NCBI RefSeq assembly: GCF_002305875.1
Contig: NZ_CP022098.1
Location: 558,001-622,000, forward strand
DNA from: Cystobacter fuscus
GTDB lineage: Bacteria; Myxococcota; Myxococcia; Myxococcales; Myxococcaceae
Direction of reading: 5' to 3'
DNA: 64,000 nt
Below are positions 17,321 to 25,488 of this stretch, in pieces (position 1 is the stretch's first letter; every line of letters begins with the position of its first letter). Below the pieces are notes generated by a model. It had not been told where the DNA came from and made no database searches. It worked only from the letters and a program-made list of their open reading frames with translations. The position numbers and the translations under genes are program-made.

Positions 17321-18145
17321 ATGACGGACGCCGAGTGCCGGGAGTTGCTGCGGTGGGCCTCGCCGCGCCTGGGGTTGCGCGAGGAGGGCTTCCGCCGGGT
17401 GCGCGCCCAGGTGTGCAAGCGCGTGGGCCGGAGGATGAAGGCGTTGGGGCTGTCCGGCCTGGACGCCTATGTCGCGCGGCTGGAGGCGGAGCCGGCCGAG
17501 CGGGCCGTGTTGGATGCGTTGTGCCGCGTCACCATCTCCCGCTTCTACCGGGACTCGGCCCTCTTCGACGCGCTGCTCGAGCCGCTGCTGCCCCAGGTGC
17601 TGGTGTCCGCTCGTGCCCGGGGCGAATCCCGCCTGCGGGTGTGGAGCGCGGGGTGCGCCAGCGGCGAGGAGCCCTACAGCGTGTCCGTCCTCTTCCGGCG
17701 GGGGCTCGCGCCGCGCTTCCCGGACTTCCGCCTGGAGCTGGTGGCCACGGACGCGGATGCCTCGCTCCTGGAGCGCGCCCGGCGGGGTTGCTACCGGCGC
17801 TCCACGCTGCGCGAGCTGCCCGCCGCGTGGCGGCACGAGGCCTTCACCCCGCTCGGGGACGAGGACTGTCTGCGGCCCGAGTACCGCGAGGGCCTCGACT
17901 TCCGCCGGGAGGATCTGCGCGAGCACATGCCCGAGGGCCCCTTCCACCTGGTGCTCTGCCGCAACGTGGCCTTCACCTACTTCGCGCCCCCCGTGCAGCG
18001 GCAGGTGCTGGCGCGGCTCCTCACGCGGCTTTCCCCCGGTGGACTGCTCGTGATTGGCGCCCACGAGTCCCTCCCCGAGCCGGTGCCGGGACTCACGCGG
18101 GCCGCCGGGCCGGACCTGCCCCTCTTCCGTTGGGAGAAGCCATGA
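17321..18145 (+). CDS. CheR-type S-adenosylmethionine methyltransferase
   Basis: The 274-residue protein has a short N-terminal helical CheR segment (about 1-75) and the SAM domain: TISRFYRDSALFDAL, SAM loop VWSAGCASGEEPYSVSV, ELVATDADASLLERAR and FHLVLCRNVAFTYF. CheR enzymes methylate glutamates of chemoreceptors. No receptor, CheB or CheA is next to it, so this is an orphan whose partner is encoded elsewhere, or whose substrate is different. The ATG at 17321 is chosen; 18 bases earlier is an in-frame ATG without a good ribosome site. The upstream 13-bp tandem repeat may regulate it. Confidence 0.85.
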   Translation: MTDAECRELLRWASPRLGLREEGFRRVRAQVCKRVGRRMKALGLSGLDAYVARLEAEPAERAVLDALCRVTISRFYRDSALFDALLEPLLPQVLVSARARGESRLRVWSAGCASGEEPYSVSVLFRRGLAPRFPDFRLELVATDADASLLERARRGCYRRSTLRELPAAWRHEAFTPLGDEDCLRPEYREGLDFRREDLREHMPEGPFHLVLCRNVAFTYFAPPVQRQVLARLLTRLSPGGLLVIGAHESLPEPVPGLTRAAGPDLPLFRWEKP

Positions 18146-18243
18146 GGGAGTGACGCAACTGGACTTGCATGAAACCCGACAATTCTCGTACTTCTGGGCC
18201 CACTCTCGTTTTCTAGGAAAACGAGCGGGAGGGGTACGAGCGC

Positions 18244-19149
18244 ATGCGCAACTTCTTGGGTGTAGTCGTCGCGATGATGTTGAGTGGTTGTGGTGGGCAG
18301 ATGGGGGAGGGGGTGACTTCGGAGCAGCAGGCCGGTGCGGCGGAAGGGCTGTCGCTGACGCGGGGGGCGGAGAGCGCCTCGGGTCGTTTCTCGCACGGGG
18401 GGGTGGAGGTCCTCTTCTCCTCGAGGCAGGTGGAGCCGGGCGTCTTCCGGCTCGAGGTGCGGCACAGCGGCATGACGCTCACGGGCCTGGTGGACACGGC
18501 CAACGGTGTGTCGTCGCTGGATGGCTTCGCGGAGGACAGTGGCCAGGACACGCAGATGCTGGACGGGGACCGGGAGCTGCTCACGGCCCTGTACGCGGCG
18601 CTCAACGCGGAGCTGCCGGCGGGCACCGCTCTCTCTCCCGAGCTGAAGTACCTGCGGCGCGCGGTGGGCCTGTGGGCCGAGCACCCAGGGTCGGTGCAGT
18701 TGCAGCGCACGGTGATGGGTGAGCAGGGCCGGGGCTACACGATGCTGTGCAGCTATGCGAAGTGCAACAGCAGCTACACGGGCAGCTGCTCCACCTACAA
18801 CTGGTACTCGTACGCGAAGCACGACTGCCAGCATGGCGGCTTCGATCTGGCGAAGAACCAGCAGATCGCCCAGCTCGGCGACCACGGGACGTGCAGCGGG
18901 GACGAGCTGTACCTGAACAGCAGTGGCAGCTGGGTGTGCGGCGAGCCCGACCACTTGAGCCGTCCGAAGGTGCGGGGCAACTGCTTCGGCCGCTGCGGCG
19001 GTGGCTGTGGCGGAGACACCCAGTACACGGTGGATGCCACCAACCATGACGGCTGCGTGCGCAACGGCCACGCGCTGGCCAGTGCCTACTGCGACGACCA
19101 GTTCACCTCCGCGAGCGATGACGAGCTGTTCGCTTCGGACTGCTACTGA
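18244..19149 (+). CDS. Cysteine-rich secreted lipoprotein of unknown function
   Basis: The 301-residue product has a lipoprotein signal (GVVVAMMLSGCGGQ). The first half is low in cysteine. The last 130 residues hold about 13 cysteines (YTMLCSYAKCNSSY, SGSWVCGEPDH, NCFGRCGGGCGGD, HDGCVRNGHALASAYCDDQF). The NHDGCVRNGH / YCDDQF pattern resembles the His-Asp centre and disulphides of small secreted phospholipase A2-like folds, but I cannot confirm that. It is the first of four closely spaced genes (next gene 2 bp away), all exported or membrane bound, ending in a serine protease. Confidence 0.7.
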   Translation: MRNFLGVVVAMMLSGCGGQMGEGVTSEQQAGAAEGLSLTRGAESASGRFSHGGVEVLFSSRQVEPGVFRLEVRHSGMTLTGLVDTANGVSSLDGFAEDSGQDTQMLDGDRELLTALYAALNAELPAGTALSPELKYLRRAVGLWAEHPGSVQLQRTVMGEQGRGYTMLCSYAKCNSSYTGSCSTYNWYSYAKHDCQHGGFDLAKNQQIAQLGDHGTCSGDELYLNSSGSWVCGEPDHLSRPKVRGNCFGRCGGGCGGDTQYTVDATNHDGCVRNGHALASAYCDDQFTSASDDELFASDCY

Positions 19150-19151
19150 CG

Positions 19152-19514
19152 ATGCGGCGACCAGGCCTGGCGTTGCTCGTGGGGGCGCTGGTGGGCTGCG
19201 CCCCCTCGACGGCGAGCAAGACCGAGGCCGCGCGCGAGACCGTGCGGCGCTTCTTCACCGAGCTGCCCTCGGGGGACTGCGCGGTGCTCGGCCCGATGCT
19301 CGCCGGGGAGGGCGGCTCCTCCTGCGAGGAGAAGGTGGCGGACTTGAGCGCGCACGGCTTCTCCCTGGTGGAGGTGCTGGACGCGAAGGTGGATGGGCGC
19401 GACGCGGACGCGGTGATGGTGCGTGCGCGCGTGGCTCGGGATGGACGGGTTCGCGAGCAGCCGATGCTGCTGCGCGTGGAGCGTCACCCCGAGGGTTGGA
19501 AGTTGCGTCTGTAG
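19152..19514 (+). CDS. Small lipoprotein of unknown function
   Basis: The 120-residue product starts with a lipoprotein signal (LALLVGALVGCAPS) and then shows a compact alpha+beta pattern (ARETVRRFFTELPSGDCAVL, then an antiparallel-looking C-terminus RVREQPMLLRVERHPEGWKLRL). This looks like an NTF2/DUF4878-like lumazine-binding fold. It lies 2 bp after the cysteine-rich lipoprotein, so it is in the same operon and probably translationally coupled. Function unknown. Confidence 0.75.
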   Translation: MRRPGLALLVGALVGCAPSTASKTEAARETVRRFFTELPSGDCAVLGPMLAGEGGSSCEEKVADLSAHGFSLVEVLDAKVDGRDADAVMVRARVARDGRVREQPMLLRVERHPEGWKLRL

Positions 19515-19530
19515 ACAGAAGGGTCGTGTG

Positions 19531-20082
19531 ATGAATCCCCGCTTCCGTGTCGTTGTTCCGCTCGTCGCGTGTCTGGTGTTGGGAGGCACGCTGCTGTGGG
19601 CGCTCCGGGACGTCTCTTCCGCTCCGTCCCCGGAGGCTGTCGCCGCCGCGCCGTCCTCTTCCGCTTCCTCTCCCTCCGTGCCCGGGCCGCCCATGTCCGG
19701 GTCGTCCGGGTCGCCTCCCGAGGGGGTCGGCTCGGCGGTGGGTCCGGCCCCCATCGCGAGTCAGGAGCTCGCGGCGGGGGAGGCGTCGCTGCCGGAATCG
19801 GAGGATGCGAATCTCCCGCCGCAGGAGAATGACCCCATCGAGCCGGAGCAACCCCAGACGGCGGCGTGGCGCCACGAGAAGCTGGTGCGCATCACGGAGC
19901 TGCTGGATCGGGACGTGGAGCGGCTGGAGGCGGAGCGCCAGGCCGCGAGCGCGCGAGGGGATGAGGGGGAGTCGCGGCGGCTGGCGGTGCAGCTCACTCG
20001 TCACCGGGCGAGGTTGGGCTCGCTGCGCGAGGAGACGGCGGTGATGGCGGACGCGGCCCGTCAGGAGGAGCAGACGCGGTGA
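19531..20082 (+). CDS. Single-pass membrane protein with Pro/Ser linker and coiled coil
   Basis: The 183-residue product has an N-terminal signal anchor (VVVPLVACLVLGGTLLWAL), then about 80 residues of Ser/Pro/Ala-rich low-complexity linker, then a Glu/Arg coiled coil (about 110-180; LLDRDVERLEAERQAASARG). The likely topology is periplasmic. It sits 16 bp behind the small lipoprotein, and its stop overlaps the protease start (GTGA), so it belongs to the same operon. No family recognised. Confidence 0.75.
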   Translation: MNPRFRVVVPLVACLVLGGTLLWALRDVSSAPSPEAVAAAPSSSASSPSVPGPPMSGSSGSPPEGVGSAVGPAPIASQELAAGEASLPESEDANLPPQENDPIEPEQPQTAAWRHEKLVRITELLDRDVERLEAERQAASARGDEGESRRLAVQLTRHRARLGSLREETAVMADAARQEEQTR

Positions 20083-21275
20083 GGGGGGGCAGGCTCCGGT
20101 GGCTCGGCGTATGGGGGGCGCTGTGGGGGGCGAGCCTCGGAGCCTGCGCGCCTGTTTCTTCTGCTGTGGACGGGCCTCCGGCCTCTCGGGGGGACGCGGT
20201 GGTGGGAGGCACGGAGGCACCCGGGGATGGGGCGGTGGTGGCGCTGGTGGCCCGGCGGGTGCGCTGCGCGGGGGAGTCCCTGACGCTGCTGTGCTCGGGG
20301 GCACTCATCGCCCCGGACGTGGTGCTGACGGCGGCGCACTGCCTGGATGTCTTTGGCCCGGAAGGGGCCTACGAAGTCTTCTTCGGAGCGCGGTTGCTGC
20401 CGGAGACGCACACCCAGGGGCGCTTCGTCCGGGTGGCGCGCGCGGTGCGGCACCCGGACTATGAGCGGGAGACCCACGCCCATGACGTGGCCCTGCTGCG
20501 TCTGGCGGTCGCGGTGGAGGTGCCCCCCCTGCGGCTTCCCGGCCCGGGCGAGGACGTGCCGTCGCCGGGCGGGGCCGCGCGCGTGGTGGGCTTCGGCGAC
20601 ACGCGGGATGGGGACGCGCCTCCGGGCGTGCGGCGCCAGGGGGGACTGCGCGTGACGGAGGTGCGGCCGGACGTCTTCCTCGCCGGGCCGGATCCCGCGA
20701 TGAGCTGCGTGGGCGACAGTGGTGGGCCCGTGCTGGTGCGGGACGCGGAGGGCGGCGAGGTGCTCGCGGGCGTCACCGTGAGCGGCGACTTCGCCTGCCA
20801 GAAGGAAGCCGTCAACCTGCGGGTGGATGCGGTGCGCGACTCCTTCCTCCAGCCCTTGCTCGACGAGCACCCGGAGCCGCCCGGCCCGAGGCTCGCCCTG
20901 GACGCCCTCTGCTCGGGAACGTGCACGCGTGACGCGGACTGCCCCGCGGGCCTCGCCTGCGCCGAGACGGCGGACGCCTCGCGCCGCTGCTTCCTGCCCG
21001 CGCTGCAACCGGGAGACTACGGCGGCCCGTGCGTCGAGGACGCCCAGTGCGGAGCCGGGGGCGTGTGCGCGCGCCTGGAGCCCGAGGGCGATGACTCGTG
21101 CCGCTGCTTCACCCCGTGCGCGGAGCCCGTCTCCGAGCCCTCTTCCGAGCCCCCTTCCGAGCCTTCCAAGGGGGAGGACATCCCCCGGGGCTGCACGGGC
21201 GCGCCGGGTCCGGGAGCGCTGGCGCTGGGAGCACTCGCCGCGTGGCTGTACCGCCGCCGGGCGCCGCTCCCGTGA
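20079..21275 (+). CDS. Secreted trypsin-like serine protease with MYXO-CTERM-type anchor
   Basis: The 398-residue product has a signal peptide ending near GACAP, an activation-type start VVGGTEAPGDGAVVALV, and the S1 triad: His in VVLTAAHC, Asp in HAHDVALLRL, Ser in SCVGDSGGPVL. After the protease domain come Cys-rich modules (CTRDADCPAGLACAE, CVEDAQCGAGGVCARL), a Ser/Glu/Pro linker, and a terminal GC - hydrophobic stretch (GALALGALAAWL) - YRRR tail, which matches the MYXO-CTERM sorting layout. It is therefore likely processed and lipid anchored at the cell surface. The GTG start overlaps the previous stop by 4 bp. Likely proteolytic target: extracellular proteins, possibly prey. Confidence 0.92.
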   Translation: MRGGRLRWLGVWGALWGASLGACAPVSSAVDGPPASRGDAVVGGTEAPGDGAVVALVARRVRCAGESLTLLCSGALIAPDVVLTAAHCLDVFGPEGAYEVFFGARLLPETHTQGRFVRVARAVRHPDYERETHAHDVALLRLAVAVEVPPLRLPGPGEDVPSPGGAARVVGFGDTRDGDAPPGVRRQGGLRVTEVRPDVFLAGPDPAMSCVGDSGGPVLVRDAEGGEVLAGVTVSGDFACQKEAVNLRVDAVRDSFLQPLLDEHPEPPGPRLALDALCSGTCTRDADCPAGLACAETADASRRCFLPALQPGDYGGPCVEDAQCGAGGVCARLEPEGDDSCRCFTPCAEPVSEPSSEPPSEPSKGEDIPRGCTGAPGPGALALGALAAWLYRRRAPLP

Positions 21276-21285
21276 GCGCGGCGGG

Positions 21286-21555
21286 CTACAGGGCGTTGCC
21301 GCGCTTCATCTTGCGCCGGGTGACGGTCCTCTGGGTGGGCCGGACCTCGGTGGTGGCGGGGCCGTGTCCCACCGGCTCCGTCATGGCGGGCCCCGGGGTC
21401 GCCTTGCGCATCAACTTCTGCCGGCGCAGGGCCGCGGCCTGATCTCGCGGAACGGTCTTCTTCCCATTCGTCGCCTGCCGGTTGCTCTGCGCCTCGTCGA
21501 CGCTCGTCACCCGCCGTGGATTCTTCGTTCCTGCCATTCGCGTTCTGACGGCCAT
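21286..21555 (-). CDS. Small basic protein, paralogue of the 22.4-kb protein
   Basis: This 89-residue, highly basic protein begins MAVRTRMAGTKNPRR and has no signal, membrane segment or cysteine. It has a perfect AAGGAGG box five bases before its ATG, so it is surely translated. It aligns with the protein at 22358-22624 over the first 55 residues (shared MAVRT, G-KN-R, AQ, QA--G, LRR--L, T-GPA). The genes flank an RDD protein on the same strand. Charge and length suggest nucleic-acid binding, but no known domain was recognised. Confidence 0.75.
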   Translation of the reverse strand: MAVRTRMAGTKNPRRVTSVDEAQSNRQATNGKKTVPRDQAAALRRQKLMRKATPGPAMTEPVGHGPATTEVRPTQRTVTRRKMKRGNAL

Positions 21556-21638
21556 GGCTGCCTCCTTCCATGGAGGTAGGGACCGTCCGGCGGTTTTTCA
21601 TCCTCCGCCTTCCCTCTTCCTCGTCGGACGCTCGCCCC

Positions 21639-22295
21639 TCAGCGGCTCATGGCCGCCGCGGCCGTGGGACAATCCGCCACCACGGCCCGGGCCTGGGCGT
21701 CTCCACCCGCCGCCTCGCGCACCGCGCGGGACACCGCGTCCTCGCACCGCGAGGGCGCGGGCGTCGCCCGTCCATGGCAGCACCGCCACCCATCCAGGGT
21801 CTTCAGGTAGCGAAGGGACTCGGTCCGGGTGGGCGTCACCATGAACCACACCGCGGCCAGGGCCAGCACCAGCCAGGCCCCCTTCCACGGCAGTCCCCCG
21901 CGCCAGGGCGGCATGGACTTCGTCTCGAGCGCGAGAGTCCGATCGAAGACGCGGCGCTGGAGGATGGGGGAGACGAGCAGCTCCACCAGCGCCAGGGGCG
22001 CCCGGGCCGCTCCACGCGAGACCCCGGGCGCATGGTCGCCGCGCACCAGCCGCAGGCCCACCAGGGCCTGTCCCAGCGTCCACCCGCTCAACCCCCCCAC
22101 GAGACACACCACGCACCACACGCCCGCCGTGACGGCGATGAGCCGTCCGGGAGTCCGGGTCACGTCCAATGTGCGGAGCAGCCCCCACCCCAGCAGCAGT
22201 GAGAGGGCGAGATCCAGCAGATCTCCCAGCCACTGCCGCCCCAGGTGGAGGGTGTCGGCGGTCTCGACGTCGGAGGAGAACAGCGAGTCGCTCAT
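21639..22295 (-). CDS. RDD-family membrane protein
   Basis: The 218-residue protein has an N-terminal two-TM RDD-like unit (LGDLLDLALSLLLGWGLL and AVTAGVWCVVCLVGGLSG) with the loop GWTLGQALVGLRLVRGD, which is characteristic of the RDD family. A third TM (WLVLALAAVWFMV) follows, and the tail is outside the membrane with two adjacent cysteines (GWRCCHG). Some RDD proteins are ion exchangers; most are uncharacterised. It lies between two small basic paralogues on the same strand, separated from them by 62 and 83 bp. Confidence 0.75.
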   Translation of the reverse strand: MSDSLFSSDVETADTLHLGRQWLGDLLDLALSLLLGWGLLRTLDVTRTPGRLIAVTAGVWCVVCLVGGLSGWTLGQALVGLRLVRGDHAPGVSRGAARAPLALVELLVSPILQRRVFDRTLALETKSMPPWRGGLPWKGAWLVLALAAVWFMVTPTRTESLRYLKTLDGWRCCHGRATPAPSRCEDAVSRAVREAAGGDAQARAVVADCPTAAAAMSR

Positions 22296-22357
22296 TCTCC
22301 CCCAACATAGACCGCTCGCGGCCCGCGTCCCGATTTGTTGCGTCGGGAGGGCGTTGT

Positions 22358-22624
22358 CTACCCGCCACTGCGGCGGATGTGCATCTCGCTGGGTGGCTTC
22401 TTGCGCCCGTTCACCGACGTCGCCAGCCGGGGGGTCTTCGGGTGGTGGGGCTCGGCGGCGGGCCCCAGCGTCACCCGCTCCAGCAGCCGCTCCCGGCGCA
22501 AGAGGGGGATCTCATCATGGAAGGGGATGGCTCTGCCTTTGCTCGCCTGCGGACTGGGCTGAGCGGCATGCACGCCCACCTGCCGCCGGTTCTTGATTCC
22601 CACGATATCCGTTCGAACTGCCAT
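22358..22624 (-). CDS. Small basic protein, paralogue of the 21.3-kb protein
   Basis: This 88-residue basic protein starts MAVRTDIVGIKNRRQVGV, with AAGGGAG six bases before its ATG. It shares the N-terminal pattern and LRR-containing middle with the 89-residue protein 0.8 kb away, while the tails differ (GRKKPPSEMHIRRSGG here). It has no signal, TM or cysteine. The pair looks like an old duplication flanking the RDD gene. Function unknown. Confidence 0.72.
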   Translation of the reverse strand: MAVRTDIVGIKNRRQVGVHAAQPSPQASKGRAIPFHDEIPLLRRERLLERVTLGPAAEPHHPKTPRLATSVNGRKKPPSEMHIRRSGG

Positions 22625-22742
22625 GTGCGCTCCCTTGGACTGAGCATGGACTTCAGGACAAGGTGGGGCGCGAGGCACGGCGGTGTCACCCCGGGGAGGA
22701 GCACCGGGGGGCCTGAACGGCCGCTCGCGGGGGGTGGTCCCG

Positions 22743-23276
22743 TCAGGACTTGCGGCGCTTGCGCTTGCCGAGCGCGTCGGGCGGGAAGAGCCAGCCGTCC
22801 TCCTGGGAGGGGACGGGCTTGGGCGCGTTGCGGGGCCGCTCGGGCTTCTCGTTGGCCGTCTCCACGAGCGTCGCCTTCACCTTGCGGTTGGCGGCGTGGG
22901 GCAGGGCCTTGAGGGGCGGCAGGTTCACCTTGCGGCAACTGCGGCACCACGACTGGGGGCGGCGCTCGCCCCGGATGACCCGGATGCCAAAGTCCTGCTC
23001 GGTGGGTCCCACGTGGCCACAGCGGGGGCAGCGCGAGAGCGCCGTCTTCCCCACTTCCTTTTCCTTCTCGCGGCCCAGTTGCACCACGAGCTTCAGGGCG
23101 GCCGCGAACCCCGGCTTCGGGGTGGCCTCCTGCTTCCGGGCCCGCTTCTTCCGTCCGCCCCCATTGAGGACAGGCATCAGATAATTCTCCCCGAGAAGGT
23201 TTCCCTGCCCCAGGATGCTCAACGCGCCGTTGGTCGAGTAGCTCACGGCGTCCTTCATACTAACCGAGTCTGACAT
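22743..23276 (-). CDS. Zinc-ribbon protein of unknown function
   Basis: The 177-residue protein has two CxxC pairs spaced as a zinc ribbon, CPRCGHVG and WCRSCRKV (about 30 residues apart), in the middle of a basic protein with Lys/Arg-rich flanks (GGGRKKRARKQ near the start, LGKRKRRKS at the end). This suggests DNA or RNA binding. The start at 23276 (MSDSVSMKDAV) lacks a strong ribosome site; 23258 is a possible alternative. It is leftward like the two basic proteins downstream and may share a transcript. Confidence 0.7.
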   Translation of the reverse strand: MSDSVSMKDAVSYSTNGALSILGQGNLLGENYLMPVLNGGGRKKRARKQEATPKPGFAAALKLVVQLGREKEKEVGKTALSRCPRCGHVGPTEQDFGIRVIRGERRPQSWCRSCRKVNLPPLKALPHAANRKVKATLVETANEKPERPRNAPKPVPSQEDGWLFPPDALGKRKRRKS

Positions 23277-23415
23277 GACTTGCTGATCGTCGAGGTGGCC
23301 TGCCCGCCACCCGAGCGGCCTGGTCACTCCCCAGGCCCTGGCGTGCCCCGGTCCCGCCCCCCTTCGCGGTGGGAATGAGCACCTTCTCCAGACACCCTTT
23401 CGCGAGGAGCGTCAC

Positions 23416-23871
23416 GTGTCTGACACCCCACCGGGCAATCCCCTGAGCCGTGGTGACAAGCGTCCCCCCTCCCGTCCCGGGCCCTCTTCCGCCGCCTTCA
23501 CCACGTCCCTGGTCCAGGAGGGACGTCTGGACCCGGGCCTGGCCGAGTGCGCGGCCGCCTCGGTCGTCACCGCCCTGTTGCGCAACCTCGAGCTGGACGA
23601 GGACCAGGAGCCGCGGGGCCACCTGATGCGCAGGCTGGTGGAGTTCCTTCCCGCCCGGGACGCGGGCAAGGGCTCCCTGGAGCCCATCTCGGGCCAGGAG
23701 GCCCTGTTCACGAGCGTGGCGCGGGAGCTGCGTCTGGAGGTCTCCGCGGTGGAGCCCCTGGTGCGCACCGTCTTCCAGACCCTGCGCGGCTTCCTCTCCG
23801 AGGGGGAGTGCCAGGACGTGGAGCGCGGCCTGTCCTGGGACCTGCACTACCTGTGGCGGCGCACCCAGTAG
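23416..23871 (+). CDS. DUF2267-domain protein
   Basis: This 151-residue cytoplasmic protein carries the helical DUF2267 domain (about 50-150; ECAAASVVTALLRNLELDED, LVEFLPARDAGKGS, LVRTVFQTLRGFLSEGECQDV). DUF2267 is often called a stress-responsive or pspA-associated helical domain; its activity is unknown. The GTG start at 23416 has GAGGAG seven bases ahead. It converges on the thioredoxin gene with 23 bp between them. Confidence 0.75.
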   Translation: MSDTPPGNPLSRGDKRPPSRPGPSSAAFTTSLVQEGRLDPGLAECAAASVVTALLRNLELDEDQEPRGHLMRRLVEFLPARDAGKGSLEPISGQEALFTSVARELRLEVSAVEPLVRTVFQTLRGFLSEGECQDVERGLSWDLHYLWRRTQ

Positions 23872-23894
23872 GGCGAGCGCCCCGGGCGGGGGCT

Positions 23895-24230
23895 TCAGGG
23901 CGCCTGGAGGAACTTCTCCACGGCGCTCTCCAGCTTCTGCCGGGGCTGGGCACCGACGAGCTGTCCCACCACCCGGCCCTGCTTGAAGAGGAGCAGGGTG
24001 GGCACGGAGCGGATGCCATACGCCTGGGCCGTCTCCGGGTTCTCGTCGATGTCCAGCCGCGTCACCTTCATCCGCTCCTTGTTCGCGGTGGCGAGTGCCT
24101 CCAGCGCCGGGGTGAGGGCGCGGCACGGGGCGCACCAGTGGGCGGTGAAGTCCACCAGCACCGGCCCGTCCGCCCGCAGCACCTGCCCGCCGAACTCCGC
24201 GTCCCTCACGTCGATGATGTCTCCCGCCAT
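23895..24230 (-). CDS. trxA: Thioredoxin with WCAPC active site
   Basis: The 111-residue single-domain thioredoxin has no signal, so it works in the cytoplasm as a dithiol reductant. Features are VLVDFTAHWCAPCRALTP, the cis-Pro loop SVPTLLLFK and the closing KLESAVEKFL helix. The active site is W-C-A-P-C rather than the usual W-C-G-P-C; this variant is common in a subset of thioredoxins and may shift the redox potential. The ATG at 24230 follows GGGAGAG. Upstream is a leftward LysR gene. Confidence 0.93.
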   Translation of the reverse strand: MAGDIIDVRDAEFGGQVLRADGPVLVDFTAHWCAPCRALTPALEALATANKERMKVTRLDIDENPETAQAYGIRSVPTLLLFKQGRVVGQLVGAQPRQKLESAVEKFLQAP

Positions 24231-24371
24231 GGTTCTCTCCCTCGTGGGTCGAAGCGCGGAAGGGCGCCGCTCGGGGGCCCCGCTTCCGCGGTGGTGTGGG
24301 AGGAGAGATAGCGGTGGGGCCCGGCGGGGACGAGGGCCCGGCGCGCGACGGATTGTTCCGTGAAGAGCCCG

Positions 24372-25307
24372 CTACCGGGGCCCGTCCTCCCAGGGCAGCC
24401 CCGGGCCGCCCCGGGTGAGGGCCTCGAGGAAGACCTTCACCTTGGCGGGCATCCGCTGACGGCTGGGATGGACGGCGTAGAGCGCGAGGCCCGGGGGTGA
24501 CACCGCCTCCAGCACCGGCACGAGCGCGCCGGCGCGCACGTCTTCCGCGACGAGCACGGTGGGCAGGCGCACCAGCCCGAGCCCGGCCCGGGCCGCGGCG
24601 TGGCCCGCGCGCACGCTGGGCACCTGCAACCGGCCACTCACCGGCATGGTGCGCGCGCCGCCCGGGCCCGTGAAGAACCACACCTCGTCCGTGCCCGGCT
24701 CCGCCACCAGCACGCACTCGTGGTGGGCGAGCTCCTCGGGCGTGCGGGGCGTGCCGCGCCGGCCGAGGTAGGCGGGGCTCGCGTAATAGCCGGTGCGCAC
24801 GTGGCCGAGCCGGCGCGCCACCAGGGCCGAGTCCACGAGCGGCCCGGTGCGCAGGGCGACGTCATACGCCTCGGCCACGAGGTCCACGTGGGCGGGCGCC
24901 AGGGACACCTCCACGCGCACCTGGGGGTGGCGCAAGAGGAAGTCGGCGATGACGGGCGTGAGCAGCTCGCCGAGCAGCGAGAACGTGGCCACGCGCAACG
25001 TGCCCCTGGGGATGTCCCGTGACTCGCTCATCGCCTGGTTCACCGCGCGGGCCTCGGCGACGAGCCGCGCGCAGTGCGCGTGGTACTCGCGCCCCGCTTC
25101 CGTGAGCCGCAGCCGCCGCGTGTTGCGCTCCAGCAGGCGTGTGCCCAGGCGCTCCTCCAGGGCCGCCAGCCGCCGGCTCACCGTGGACTTGCGCAGGCCC
25201 AGCCGCGCCGCCGCCGCGGTGAGGCTCCCCGTGTCCGCCACCTCGGCGAAGACGAGCATGTCATCGAGCAATGGGGGCGTGGGGGGCACGGGCGTCAGCA
25301 GCCTCAT
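24372..25307 (-). CDS. LysR-family transcriptional regulator
   Basis: This 311-residue regulator has an N-terminal winged HTH (about 16-75; LLDDMLVFAEVADTGSLTAA, LGLRKSTVSRRLAALEERLG) and the substrate-binding half (about 100-300; GTLRVATFSLLGELLTPVIA, DVALRTGPLVDSALVARRL). The CrgA/DmlR-type pattern (YYASPAYL, PSRQRMPAKVKVFLEAL) places it in the large transcription-factor group that often acts on neighbouring oxidoreductases. No divergent target gene of that sort adjoins it, so the target is unknown. The ATG at 25307 is chosen because homologues begin shortly before the HTH. Confidence 0.9.
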   Translation of the reverse strand: MRLLTPVPPTPPLLDDMLVFAEVADTGSLTAAAARLGLRKSTVSRRLAALEERLGTRLLERNTRRLRLTEAGREYHAHCARLVAEARAVNQAMSESRDIPRGTLRVATFSLLGELLTPVIADFLLRHPQVRVEVSLAPAHVDLVAEAYDVALRTGPLVDSALVARRLGHVRTGYYASPAYLGRRGTPRTPEELAHHECVLVAEPGTDEVWFFTGPGGARTMPVSGRLQVPSVRAGHAAARAGLGLVRLPTVLVAEDVRAGALVPVLEAVSPPGLALYAVHPSRQRMPAKVKVFLEALTRGGPGLPWEDGPR

Positions 25308-25488
25308 CGGGCCGCCGGGAGTTCGCAAGCCGAATCCGGGATGCCCACGGCCAGCCCCGCCCTCGTTCCGGTGGAGCGGGCCCTCCTGGGCGGTCAGGCC
25401 CAGGCTCCCCTCGAGAGAGGGCGTGGGCACGGGTCGCTCGGGGCCTGGCGCCTGTCACGGAACGCAGCACTAATTTTCATCCCCTGGG

